Below the pieces are notes generated by a model. The model worked only from the letters and a program-made list of their open reading frames with translations. It had not been told where the DNA came from and ran no database searches. Made by a program: the position numbers and the translations under genes. From positions 126,001 to 190,000 of the IMG/VR virus record IMGVR_UViG_3300045961_000282: 64,000 nucleotides of DNA; one strand, written 5' to 3'. This stretch comes from a virus. Below, piece by piece: positions 54,533 through 61,934 of this stretch (position 1 is its first letter; each line of letters starts with the position of its first letter).

Positions 54533-55141
54533 GTGGGTCAGTATTGGACCCCTGTGCTGAGTTCCGCCGCGTCCGCCGCCGACTTCACCGAGCGCATCGA
54601 CGGCTGGGCCTACTCCCACGACTGGAAGAACGGCCTCAAACTCATGGAGCACTCATGGGTCGGCAACAAGTTCGTGGACGCCATCGTGCGCGATCTGGTG
54701 TCCCGCCCGCGGCGCCTCGTGTGGGCGGGCGACTACGCAGACCCTGAGCCGGGCGTGCTCGTCAACGGAGATCTCGCGACCCTGTACCACTACGTCTACG
54801 AGACGGTGCACCTCGCGCCGTACCAGATCAAGCCCGCCGACCACGACAGGGTCTACCCGGCGCGCTATCTGGTCAATCACGACCTGAAGGTGTTCGTGGA
54901 CATGAAGAACCTGCCCGAGGACCGCGAGGGCTGGCAGATCCACCCGCTGCCGCTGCTGACCGCCGAAGGCAACGGGCGCGGCGGCGGCGACTTCGGCGGT
55001 CATGGCGGGCGGCACTCCAAGGATGCGGTCGGCTCATGGGCGCGCCACGAGATCAGCGTGCTCCCTGCGTCATCGTGGAAGCGCTTCGAGAGCCTGAAGC
55101 GCATGGGGTACGCCGAGGTCGTCCCCGAGTTCATGGAGTAA
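54533..55141 (+). CDS. conserved-looking 202-residue protein
   Basis: GTG at 54533. The protein begins MGQYWTPVL, then DWKNGLKLMEHSWVGNKFV, RRLVWAGDYADPEPG and a segment NHDLKVFVDMKNLPED. I recall a plasmid/phage family starting MGQYY.PV and containing KLMEHS; its function is unknown. The C-terminus is Gly-rich. Confidence 0.75.
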   Translation: MGQYWTPVLSSAASAADFTERIDGWAYSHDWKNGLKLMEHSWVGNKFVDAIVRDLVSRPRRLVWAGDYADPEPGVLVNGDLATLYHYVYETVHLAPYQIKPADHDRVYPARYLVNHDLKVFVDMKNLPEDREGWQIHPLPLLTAEGNGRGGGDFGGHGGRHSKDAVGSWARHEISVLPASSWKRFESLKRMGYAEVVPEFME

Positions 55142-55151
55142 TCCCCCGAAC

Positions 55152-55189
55152 AAGAACCCCCGGCGTGCCCCTCGCGTCGGGGGTTCTTC
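55152..55189 (+). terminator. intrinsic terminator
   Basis: AAGAACCCCCG / CGGGGGTTCTT. Confidence 0.8.
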
Positions 55190-55201
55190 GTGTGTACGCG
55201 C

Positions 55202-55268
55202 GCGCGACCGGCGGCTCGAGGTGAGGCTATGACTTTCTCGAGCCTCCTCCGGTGGGCCGTATGGTTCG
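55202..55268 (+). repeat. composite intergenic module 6
   Basis: GCGCGACCGG (55202-55211), CTCGAG sites, then CGTATGGTTCG (55258-55268). Confidence 0.7.
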
Positions 55269-55307
55269 CCCCGTTCCCTCGATTTGTTACGTTCCGAATC
55301 CACGTGC

Positions 55308-55313
55308 TATGCT
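55308..55313 (+). promoter_or_regulatory. -10 box with A/C-rich leader
   Basis: TATGCT then CAACACCGCACCACCACCAC and GAAAGGA. Confidence 0.7.
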
Positions 55314-55357
55314 TGGGGCAACACCGCACCACCACCACTACGACGAAAGGACTTCTC

Positions 55358-55666
55358 ATGGCACTCACCACCCTGCACACCGAGTACGGTCGGATGGACC
55401 AGTCGCTCGTGATGACCACCGTGGCCCGCCGCTCGGACGACAAGCGCTTCCGCGTGCGGATCAGGCGCAACGCCTACGACCACCAGAGCCACGCCATCGC
55501 TGAGGTCTGGACGGCCAACGGCTGGACCGAGGTCACCCGGCGGCTGGACTTCGCCTCCCTGAAGGTGGCGGAGTTCTCCTACGTCCACAAGGGCGAGACG
55601 TGGCACTACGCCGCAGACACCGACGCCCGCGCCCTCATGAAACTCGCGATGGAGTTGGTCCCGTGA
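55358..55666 (+). CDS. 102-residue hypothetical protein
   Basis: ATG at 55358. Beta-rich product (KRFRVRIRRNAYDHQSHAIAEVW) ending in a helix. It overlaps the next GTG by 4 bases. Function unknown. Confidence 0.65.
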   Translation: MALTTLHTEYGRMDQSLVMTTVARRSDDKRFRVRIRRNAYDHQSHAIAEVWTANGWTEVTRRLDFASLKVAEFSYVHKGETWHYAADTDARALMKLAMELVP

Positions 55667-55890
55667 CGCCCGATGAACTGTTGCAGCGGATCAACTACCC
55701 CCTGCTGCGCCAGCAGCGGGCCACCCTGAGCCAGATCATCGACGTCCTCGACGAGGCCGACCAGAACCCCGCAGCGATGGAGGCGGCGGTCAACCTGACC
55801 GGCCTGCGCTCCCTGATCTACGCGATCATGGACGTGGCCGACGACGCGGGCTACATGCCCGAGGACGACGATTTGGCGGACTCCGCATAG
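55663..55890 (+). CDS. 75-residue helical protein
   Basis: GTG at 55663. All-helical acidic product (LLRQQRATLSQIIDVLDEADQN) with an acidic end. Cotranslated with the previous gene. Confidence 0.65.
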   Translation: MTPDELLQRINYPLLRQQRATLSQIIDVLDEADQNPAAMEAAVNLTGLRSLIYAIMDVADDAGYMPEDDDLADSA

Positions 55891-55896
55891 CCGTGC

Positions 55897-55902
55897 TATG
55901 CT
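55897..55902 (+). promoter_or_regulatory. -10 box with A/C-rich leader
   Basis: TATGCT then CTACCACCACAACAACGACG and AAAGGAAG. Confidence 0.7.
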
Positions 55903-55939
55903 TCTGCTACCACCACAACAACGACGAAAGGAAGCGACT

Positions 55940-56383
55940 ATGACCTTCACGATCAAGAATGTCCGCGACACGGCGGGCGGGGCGTACTCGTTCTCGCTCT
56001 ACGAGGACGGCGAGCGCGTCGCCGTCATCACCAACGACGGGCGCGGCGGGCCTGACAACATCGAGCCCGTCCTGACCGAGGGCAAGGTCTGGCGCGATGA
56101 GGTCGCCCGCTTGGAGGCCACGCTGACCGCGTGGGCCGAGGCCGTCGTGCCCGAGTGGTACCTGACCGACCACGGCAACTACCCGCGCCTGACCCCCAGT
56201 TGGGAGTTGGCTCTGGGCTACCTGAGCGAGTCGGCGGAGTACGACCGCATGGCCCGCACCGCCGGGCCGGGGCGCTACCTGCTCCGCCTGCCCGACGGGC
56301 GCATGGGCTACGGCCTGCCCAACCACCCCAGCAACCGCGCTGCGCTGCGCTGGGAGGCAGGGGATTGGATTCCCGCCGCCTGA
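55940..56383 (+). CDS. 147-residue hypothetical protein
   Basis: ATG at 55940. An N-terminal beta domain (MTFTIKNVRDTAGGAYSFSLYED) and a helical part; the C-terminal PGRYLLRLPDGRMGYGLPNHPSN is distinctive. Function unknown. Confidence 0.65.
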   Translation: MTFTIKNVRDTAGGAYSFSLYEDGERVAVITNDGRGGPDNIEPVLTEGKVWRDEVARLEATLTAWAEAVVPEWYLTDHGNYPRLTPSWELALGYLSESAEYDRMARTAGPGRYLLRLPDGRMGYGLPNHPSNRAALRWEAGDWIPAA

Positions 56384-56408
56384 CCATCGTGACCCCCGTC
56401 GGGTTGAT

Positions 56409-56438
56409 TTGACAGATTGATCCGACGGGGATTGTGAT
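56409..56438 (+). promoter_or_regulatory. consensus promoter
   Basis: TTGACA, 18 bp, TGTGAT, then CCATCACCACCACAACAACG and GAAAGGAAC. Confidence 0.7.
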
Positions 56439-56475
56439 TCCATCACCACCACAACAACGACAGAAAGGAACCGAC

Positions 56476-56940
56476 ATGCTGAACCCCATCGTGCTCGACG
56501 AGGCCGCGCTGCGTGCCCGCTTCGAGCAGACCGACGACTACGACGGCTTCTCGGAGTTCGACCCGATCAACTCGGGGGAGTTCGACTCCATGCTGGTCGC
56601 CATCATGACCGCGGTCAACGAGGCGCTGCCGGTGACCAACGCCGACCGGGCAGGCACCCGCCAGCACCCGTGGAGCAACTCGCTCGACCCGGTGCTGCCC
56701 ACCGAGAGCATCGACGTGTGCCTGATCGCTGACCTCGACGGCACGGTCGCTGGGTACATGTGGACCTACGACCTGTACGGCGCGCGACGCCTGTCGCTGG
56801 CCACCGGCTTCACGGAGTGGAAGAACATGCAACCCGAGGGCGAGGGCATCGACGCCTGCGTCGAGATCGCGAAGATCGTGATCGGCCACGTCAACCGCGC
56901 CATCGCCGACTTCACCGAGTTCGTCGGGGGTGCCAAGTGA
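56476..56940 (+). CDS. 154-residue hypothetical protein
   Basis: ATG at 56476. Acidic alpha/beta product with ESIDVCLIADLDGTVAGYMWTYD near residue 80. It overlaps the next GTG start by 4 bases. The DLDGT resembles a HAD motif, but no other HAD motif follows, so I do not assign it. Confidence 0.65.
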   Translation: MLNPIVLDEAALRARFEQTDDYDGFSEFDPINSGEFDSMLVAIMTAVNEALPVTNADRAGTRQHPWSNSLDPVLPTESIDVCLIADLDGTVAGYMWTYDLYGARRLSLATGFTEWKNMQPEGEGIDACVEIAKIVIGHVNRAIADFTEFVGGAK

Positions 56941-57497
56941 CCGAGATCATCGAGCGCGTGCTCGTGTCCGAGGGCTCGACGCTGACCGTGTGCGACCCCT
57001 GCTACCTGATCGACAGGTCCGATCCGAACGACCGGCTGGTCTACGGCCACACCGAGGCCCTGCCCGACCACGGACCGTTCGCCCTGTCGGCGATCACCGA
57101 GGCGCCGCTGCACCCCGGAACGTGGGAGGTCTACGCCCACGAGGCCGTGGAGGGTGGATGGGGACCGCGCATCTGGCACGCCGGGCTGCGTATGGTTCGC
57201 CCCCCGGCGGCGGACGACGCGACGACCACCGAGCAGGGCGTCGATGCGGGGATGGTTGGCTTCTTCGTCAACCGCCCCCGCATGACGTACAACGACACGT
57301 GGACCACCGACGACGGGGCGACCACGCTGGAACTGACCCGTCTGTTCCAGAAGGGTCACACCTTCGCGTGGATCACCGACTCGGGCTACGGCGACGGCGC
57401 CTACCCGGTCACGGCCATCTGGTCGCAGGGCCGGATCATTCAGGTCGAAGCCACCTACATCGGCTTCGACGGGGATGACGATAACGACGGGATTTGA
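56937..57497 (+). CDS. 186-residue beta-rich protein with CDPCY motif
   Basis: GTG at 56937. Contains LTVCDPCYLID, PGTWEVYAHEA, MVGFFVNRPRMTYNDTW and ITDSGYGDGAYPVTA. The last segment resembles DUF4241-type proteins found in phages and bacteria. Function unknown. A CGTATGGTTCG copy occurs inside the frame (about 57188). Confidence 0.65.
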   Translation: MTEIIERVLVSEGSTLTVCDPCYLIDRSDPNDRLVYGHTEALPDHGPFALSAITEAPLHPGTWEVYAHEAVEGGWGPRIWHAGLRMVRPPAADDATTTEQGVDAGMVGFFVNRPRMTYNDTWTTDDGATTLELTRLFQKGHTFAWITDSGYGDGAYPVTAIWSQGRIIQVEATYIGFDGDDDNDGI

Positions 57498-57523
57498 CCT
57501 AGATCCGACGGGGATGCTAGGCT
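57494..57523 (+). promoter_or_regulatory. consensus promoter
   Basis: TTGACC, 18 bp, TAGGCT, then TCTACCAACACCACCACAAC and GGAAGGAAC; the -35 box overlaps the upstream stop codon. Confidence 0.8.
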
Positions 57524-57557
57524 TCTACCAACACCACCACAACAGGAAGGAACAGCC

Positions 57558-57827
57558 ATGCAGAAGATCATCTACGGGACCGACACGGGTTCCATCGAGG
57601 CATACGACCAATGCGTCGTGCTGCTCGTCTCCGACGACGCCGCGATGGACGACCTCATGGAGGGGGCCGATCCCGACATGCTGGAGGGCGTCACCGAGCA
57701 GAGCCTCGTGACGTGGGAGGACGTGCGCGACGCGCTCGTCCTCGCCATGCGGGCCGAGGGCATCGACCCCGTGACGCAGGCCAAGGTCGTGCTCACAGTT
57801 CTCGACGCAATCGACAACAACGACTGA
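57558..57827 (+). CDS. 89-residue acidic protein
   Basis: ATG at 57558. Beta-start (KIIYGTDTGSIEAYDQCVVLLVSDD) and helical end. Heads an operon of six small genes to 58834. Confidence 0.65.
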   Translation: MQKIIYGTDTGSIEAYDQCVVLLVSDDAAMDDLMEGADPDMLEGVTEQSLVTWEDVRDALVLAMRAEGIDPVTQAKVVLTVLDAIDNND

Positions 57828-57836
57828 GGGGGAACC

Positions 57837-57992
57837 ATGGCGACATACCTTCGTGAGGACGACGGCTCGCTGAGCCTGCTGTCGAGGACCTTCCCCATGG
57901 GCAAGTCCGAGTTCGTCTGCTGCGTCCGCGAGGACGGCACGGTCATCATCGCCGCGCCCGAGGATGTGTTGGAGAAGGAGGACGTGGCATGA
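57837..57992 (+). CDS. 51-residue acidic protein
   Basis: ATG at 57837 after GAGGGGGAAC. Contains SEFVCCVREDGTVIIAAPED. ATGA overlap with the next gene supports it as a real gene. Confidence 0.6.
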   Translation: MATYLREDDGSLSLLSRTFPMGKSEFVCCVREDGTVIIAAPEDVLEKEDVA

Positions 57993-58141
57993 GCGACAAG
58001 ATCAAGGTCGAGTACGCGGATGGCACCACGGGCGAGTTGTCCGTGCCGTCCGGTCCGCCGGACCGCAGCGCGTTCGATGCGGTCATGAGCATGTTCGGCG
58101 CGCTCGGCGCGTTCGATGTCATCCGCGAGGAGGAGGAGTGA
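57989..58141 (+). CDS. 50-residue acidic protein
   Basis: ATG at 57989 overlaps the previous stop. Product MSDKIKVEYADGTTGEL... ends in EEEE. Overlaps the next GTG by 4 bases. Confidence 0.6.
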   Translation: MSDKIKVEYADGTTGELSVPSGPPDRSAFDAVMSMFGALGAFDVIREEEE

Positions 58142-58326
58142 GCGAGTACCGAACCCTTGGGTTCTACCTGCGGCTCGACTTCGCGCCCGACGGCGTGCTG
58201 GCGCGGCTGTTCGACATTGACGACGTGAGCGAGTCCGACCCGCTGGCCGAGGCCACCGGACCCACCGCTGACGCGGCGGTCGCCGAACTGGTCAGCACCA
58301 TCACCTTCGACACCACCGACTTGTAG
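58138..58326 (+). CDS. 62-residue hypothetical protein
   Basis: GTG at 58138. Alpha/beta product (RTLGFYLRLDFAPDGVLARLFDIDD). Cotranslated in the operon. Confidence 0.6.
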   Translation: MSEYRTLGFYLRLDFAPDGVLARLFDIDDVSESDPLAEATGPTADAAVAELVSTITFDTTDL

Positions 58327-58337
58327 AGAGGAACGAC

Positions 58338-58601
58338 ATGACCACCAACGACGACAAGGGGCCGATCAACCTCGTGTGTCCCCGCTGCTCGAGGTTTGTC
58401 CCCAACAACGAGACGCCCGGCGCCTACCCCGGCGCGATGACCCGGTGGGGTGGCCGTCAGATCGAGATCTGCTCGCAGTGCGGGCAGGACGAGGCGATGG
58501 CCCAGTTCACCGTCATCGGCACGAACACCGACCCCATGCTGGTCGTCCACCCGACCAAGGGCGTGCGCCCGTGGGACAACCCGCCCAAGGGGCTGACGTG
58601 A
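58338..58601 (+). CDS. 87-residue zinc-ribbon protein
   Basis: ATG at 58338 after AGAGAGGAAC. LVCPRCSRFVP and ICSQCGQDE form a well-spaced zinc ribbon. Stop overlaps the next start (TGATG). Confidence 0.7.
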   Translation: MTTNDDKGPINLVCPRCSRFVPNNETPGAYPGAMTRWGGRQIEICSQCGQDEAMAQFTVIGTNTDPMLVVHPTKGVRPWDNPPKGLT

Positions 58602-58834
58602 TGCCGTGGACCGTCATCTCCTATGACGACGACACCGGGCAGGTGATGGGCGACTGGGTGATGGCGCAGGACCAGTGGGAGGCGTTCGCCGTCGCGCGAG
58701 GCATGCGCAGCGACGTTCTCACCTTCATCACCTTCGTCGCTGCCGTGCCGGGCCACGTCACGGTCGACCCGCCCACGGAGACGGGCGTCGTCTGCGCCGC
58801 CGTGGACTACCCGGATTGGACAGTACCCGCCTAG
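58601..58834 (+). CDS. 77-residue hypothetical protein
   Basis: ATG at 58601. Product MPWTVISYDDDTGQVMGDWV... is beta-alpha-beta with no motif. Last gene of the operon. Confidence 0.6.
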   Translation: MPWTVISYDDDTGQVMGDWVMAQDQWEAFAVARGMRSDVLTFITFVAAVPGHVTVDPPTETGVVCAAVDYPDWTVPA

Positions 58835-58840
58835 GTGTTA

Positions 58841-58846
58841 TACACT
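58841..58846 (+). promoter_or_regulatory. -10 box with A/C-rich leader
   Basis: TACACT (upstream TTGGAC overlaps the previous gene), then ACCAACATCACCACTACG and AAAGGAGA. Confidence 0.6.
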
Positions 58847-58884
58847 TGGGCTACCAACATCACCACTACGAAAGGAGAACGACG

Positions 58885-59277
58885 ATGCAAGCACGACTCA
58901 TCGACCACGACGTTCGCGCCCTCGCCGAGTTCGAGGGGGTGCGCGTCGAGACGGTGCGTACCTCGCGCGGCTACGACAACGGGTTCGAGGTTGATCGCGT
59001 CGAGGTGCACGCCTTCTGGTGCGCAGCCAACCCGCAGTGGGACGAGCCCGAGGGCTGGTCCGTTCGGGTCAACGTCAAGGGCTGGCCCCTGACGGCCAAG
59101 GGAACCCGCGACAAGCGGGTCAGCGATCGCACGCTCGTCCACGACGTGCCCTCGTGGCCCGAGGTCGTCCACGAGGCCGCCCGCGCTGCCTACGATCTGG
59201 CGCTGAGCCGGGGCATCGCGTGGCGGGAGGTCCTCGGCGACGACGGCCAGCCCGGCACCACCCTGACCCTGCTCTGA
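58885..59277 (+). CDS. 130-residue hypothetical protein
   Basis: ATG at 58885. Alpha/beta product with WCAANPQWDEPEGWSVRVNVKGWPLTAKG and a helical C-terminus. Function unknown. Confidence 0.65.
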   Translation: MQARLIDHDVRALAEFEGVRVETVRTSRGYDNGFEVDRVEVHAFWCAANPQWDEPEGWSVRVNVKGWPLTAKGTRDKRVSDRTLVHDVPSWPEVVHEAARAAYDLALSRGIAWREVLGDDGQPGTTLTLL

Positions 59278-59294
59278 CAGCGCAGGGGGCGGAT

Positions 59295-59324
59295 TCGACA
59301 CGGGTCCGCTCCCTGTGCTAGGCT
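59295..59324 (+). promoter_or_regulatory. consensus promoter
   Basis: TCGACA, 18 bp, TAGGCT, then a longer leader carrying AGAAAAACTGGCAGACCC before AAAGGAG. Confidence 0.8.
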
Positions 59325-59386
59325 TCTACCAACACAACCACCACCTCTGCTAGAAAAACTGGCAGACCCAAGAAAGGAGCAAGATC

Positions 59387-60118
59387 ATCGGACTCGACAT
59401 CTACCTGCACAGCCGCGGCTACGCCGCCGCCTCCCGCAAGGAGGCTGCGCTCTGGGAGGACTGGAAGGAGGGTGACCCCCATCCGGAGGTCGCCTACCCC
59501 GAGGAGCCCGCCTCCCGCGCCAGCGCGCTGCACCCGGGCAACATCTGCACGCCGACCTACCTGCGCTCGTCCTACAACGAGGGCGGGTTCAATCGGGCGG
59601 TGCCGCGGTTCCTCAAGGACAACGGCACGTCGCTGTACGGCATCTTCGAGCCGCTGATCGGCGGCGAGGATGGCGAGTACCTGTTCGAGGTCACCGACCC
59701 CGGCAAGGTGCTCATGGTCCGCGACCGTGCCCGCGACGTGGCCAAGCGACTGCGTGCGCTGGAAGCGCCGCTGACCACGATGAAGTTCCGCAACTGGCAC
59801 AACCCGTCCATGTCGGAGTTCGATGCCATCGAGTGGACCGAGAAGAACCTCGACAAGGCGAAGAAGGGGACCACCGAGTTCGACAAGATGGCCTTCACGG
59901 CCAAGGAGGGCTTCTTCGACCCCACCGGGGTCAGGGTCCACGGTGTGACGTTCGACCCGAGCGGCGAGGTCATCCTCGTGATCCGCGCGGAGACGGACGG
60001 AAAGCCGTGGTCCACGTCCTACGCCGACTCCGCAGAGATCCTCGCTGAGGAGTTCTGCCAGACCATGCTCGACCTCATCGAGTCCGAGGGCGGCGCAACG
60101 CTCGTCTGGAGCGCCTAG
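59387..60118 (+). CDS. MGLDIYL-type protein with apparent ATC start codon
   Basis: The open frame extends well upstream of the first GTG (59600), and the extra sequence is clearly coding. The best start is the ATC at 59387: AAAGGAG lies seven bases before it, and reading it as Met gives MGLDIYLHSRGY, the opening of a widespread phage/bacterial family (MGLDIYLYR). No ATG, GTG or TTG lies between ribosome site and frame. The 243-residue product has SYNEGGFN and a helical/beta remainder. Function of the family is unknown. Confidence 0.75.
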   Translation: MGLDIYLHSRGYAAASRKEAALWEDWKEGDPHPEVAYPEEPASRASALHPGNICTPTYLRSSYNEGGFNRAVPRFLKDNGTSLYGIFEPLIGGEDGEYLFEVTDPGKVLMVRDRARDVAKRLRALEAPLTTMKFRNWHNPSMSEFDAIEWTEKNLDKAKKGTTEFDKMAFTAKEGFFDPTGVRVHGVTFDPSGEVILVIRAETDGKPWSTSYADSAEILAEEFCQTMLDLIESEGGATLVWSA

Positions 60119-60385
60119 GTCGTCGTGGTCCGCACGGGGCGCGCCTGACCCGGCGTCCGAGTACGGGAACTTCCATGCCTCGTCATGCCGCGCATGACGT
60201 GACGAGGTATCCCGTGCTCAACCTATCCGCCGGGCGAACGACGCCCTCGACGCCTCCCGTTGGACATGCGGGGCACGGCGGGGAAAGGGTGCATCCGGCC
60301 CCCGTGCGGACCACGACTTTTCTTGCACAGGATTCCTGTGCTAGGATTTGAATACAACCACCACAACGACACGAAAGGAATCACA
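60119..60385 (+). other. intergenic region with a long inverted repeat
   Basis: No gene seen. CTCGTCA / TGACGAG arms around CATGCCGCGCATG (about 60178-60207) form a hairpin that may terminate the upstream transcript. TAGGAT near 60342 and a CACCACAACG leader start the next unit. Confidence 0.5.
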
Positions 60386-60592
60386 ATGACCACCATGAAT
60401 GTGACCCGCGAGCCCCTGCTCACGAAGGCGGACCGCTGCGAGGCCTGTGCTGCCGCTGCGATGGTGCGCGTGCGCACCGAGAACCTCGGCGTCTGGCTGT
60501 TCTGCGGCTCGCACTGGGACCGCAGCAAGGACGCCCTGCCCGGCGTGGTGCACGTCCACGACGAGCGCAACCCCTTGGGGGTGCGGTCATGA
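60386..60592 (+). CDS. DUF7455-like zinc protein
   Basis: ATG at 60386 after GAAAGGAA. The 68-residue product has RCEACAAAAMVRV, a central hydrophobic strand and FCGSHWDRSKDAL, matching DUF7455 small zinc proteins of actinobacteria and phages. Overlaps the next gene by ATGA. Confidence 0.78.
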   Translation: MTTMNVTREPLLTKADRCEACAAAAMVRVRTENLGVWLFCGSHWDRSKDALPGVVHVHDERNPLGVRS

Positions 60593-60942
60593 TCCCGTTC
60601 TCGGTCGCCCGCGGGGCGGCCCAGTTCGTCATCGACCTCGTTGTCGTGGCCAACGAACTGCGCAAGCAGGACAACGAGCCTGAGCACGTCCACAAGTCCC
60701 TGACCCGCCACGAGGCCGGGCGCATCGGGCTGGAGATGGTCATGGTCATGCGGCAGTCCCGCGAGAACCCGGGCACCTTCCAGCCCATGATGCAGGCCAT
60801 CATGGACGACCTCGACTGCACCGAGCAGATCGTGGACGTGGCCATGTCGCTGGCGGGCATGGTCGCGGTTCTGGCCAAGGATGAGGACATGACCCGGTTC
60901 GGCGAGTTCATCCTTCGCCACGAAGTGCAGGAGATGCCATGA
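60589..60942 (+). CDS. 117-residue helical protein
   Basis: ATG at 60589. All-helical product with Met-rich segments (GLEMVMVMRQSREN, MMQAIMDDL). Overlaps the next start by ATGA. Function unknown. Confidence 0.65.
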   Translation: MIPFSVARGAAQFVIDLVVVANELRKQDNEPEHVHKSLTRHEAGRIGLEMVMVMRQSRENPGTFQPMMQAIMDDLDCTEQIVDVAMSLAGMVAVLAKDEDMTRFGEFILRHEVQEMP

Positions 60943-61409
60943 GCGAGCGGCCCACGGCGGTGCAGATGCTGGAGCCCGCGCGCATCACGCGCGAGCGGGT
61001 GGAGCACTTCGTGCCCCAGATCCTGTACGTCCCGCGCAACGGCAGGCCACAGTTCGTCGCCGCCGATGGTGAGGGCTCTGCGCCCGAGGCTGTCGGCGCG
61101 GTGCTGGCCCAAGTGCGTGCGGCGCACGGCCCCGCCGAGTGGATCGCGGTGACTGTCGATGCCTACGCCAAGAACTTCGCTGAGGACCCCGGCTTCATCG
61201 CGCGCGGCGAACTCAGCGAGGCGTTCGCCGAAGGTGACCCCGCGGTGGTCGAGCAGATGATCGTCATTCTGGTCGACCGCTATAAGGGGGTCGAGGTCGC
61301 CTCGCAGAACTACCGCTACCTGCCCTCCGAGGGCTGGGAGTGGAGTGAGCCGGACACGCGGGGCGAGTTCGATGGCGACCTCATGAAGACCATCAAGTTC
61401 TACATGTAG
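60939..61409 (+). CDS. 156-residue hypothetical protein
   Basis: ATG at 60939. Alpha/beta product; PAEWIAVTVDAYAKNFAEDPG and GVEVASQNYRYLPSEGWEW stand out. It closes a three-gene operon. Function unknown. Confidence 0.65.
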   Translation: MSERPTAVQMLEPARITRERVEHFVPQILYVPRNGRPQFVAADGEGSAPEAVGAVLAQVRAAHGPAEWIAVTVDAYAKNFAEDPGFIARGELSEAFAEGDPAVVEQMIVILVDRYKGVEVASQNYRYLPSEGWEWSEPDTRGEFDGDLMKTIKFYM

Positions 61410-61460
61410 ATATCCCGAAACGTCCGCGCCTCGCGCGGAGCGCGCTTGTGGTGGGCGCGC

Positions 61461-61513
61461 GAAGGCCCCGAGCCGGGTTGAGTTTTCCTTTCCTCCCCGG
61501 CCTCGGGGCCTTC
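61461..61513 (+). terminator. intrinsic terminator
   Basis: GAAGGCCCCGAG / CTCGGGGCCTTC with a 29-base loop that contains a GAGTTTTCCTTTCCTCC tract. Confidence 0.7.
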
Positions 61514-61536
61514 CCATGTCTCACGCGCCTACGCGC

Positions 61537-61546
61537 GCGCGACCGG
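61537..61546 (+). repeat. dispersed motif copy next to tRNA-Cys
   Basis: GCGCGACCGG just beyond the 3' end of the minus-strand tRNA; another forward copy is at 61708-61717. Confidence 0.6.
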
Positions 61547-61551
61547 TGTAG

Positions 61552-61623
61552 AGGCGGAAAAGAGAGTCGAACTCTTGTATGCAGATTTGCAGTCTGCCGC
61601 CTGTGCCGCTCGGCCATTCCGCC
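61552..61623 (-). tRNA. tRNA-Cys(GCA)
   Basis: Acceptor GGCGGAA/TTCCGCC (7/7), TG, D-arm GCC-GAGCGGCACA-GGC, anticodon stem GCAGA/TCTGC with loop CTGCAAA (anticodon GCA), variable ATAC, T-arm AAGAG-TTCGACT-CTCTT, discriminator T. No CCA is encoded. It lies on the opposite strand to all nearby genes. Confidence 0.92.
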
Positions 61624-61750
61624 GCTGATCATGATAATGCTGCGCTACCACCACGCCCAAGCCGGTGAACGGTGATTCGTATCACGGAAGGAAAGCCTCG
61701 CCTGCGCGCGCGACCGGCCCCGGCGCGCGCGCTATCTCCCGAACCTTTGG

Positions 61751-61771
61751 CGAACCATACGAGATATGGTT
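61751..61771. promoter_or_regulatory. inverted TATGGTT element, possible operator
   Basis: AACCATA-CGAGA-TATGGTT is a perfect 7-bp inverted repeat made of two copies of the motif that elsewhere occurs singly. Confidence 0.5.
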
Positions 61772-61860
61772 TATGACCCTGACACCGGCGAGGCCCCCCC
61801 TGCTTCGCCGGACAGACCCCCACCTCGTCAGCGGAGAGACCCCCCTTCGTAACCATAGAT

Positions 61861-61890
61861 TTGACATGTGTCAGGGCTTGGGCTTACTCT
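61861..61890 (+). promoter_or_regulatory. consensus promoter
   Basis: TTGACA, 18 bp, TACTCT, then CAACAACGCAACACCACCACCAACCGAAAGG (leader). Confidence 0.8.
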
Positions 61891-61934
61891 TGTGTCAACA
61901 ACGCAACACCACCACCAACCGAAAGGGGAACGAC

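Larger units (their letters stand above)
19087..61717. repeat. dispersed 10-bp motif GCGCGACCGG, about 28 copies
   Basis: Forward copies start at 22765, 24865, 25921, 26347, 27212, 28288, 29419, 31776, 32620, 34363, 35858, 37843, 38483, 41382, 43292, 45193, 47425, 49297, 52305, 55202, 61537 and 61708. Reverse copies start at 19087, 21235, 21448, 30888, 32198 and 44681. They lie both in genes and between genes. I found none in the first 19 kb. The span given here covers all copies. Confidence 0.75.

Noticed and set aside
56476-56940. HAD phosphatase at 56476 based on ADLDGT
   Set aside because: The DLDGT lies at residue 80 and no second or third HAD motif follows.
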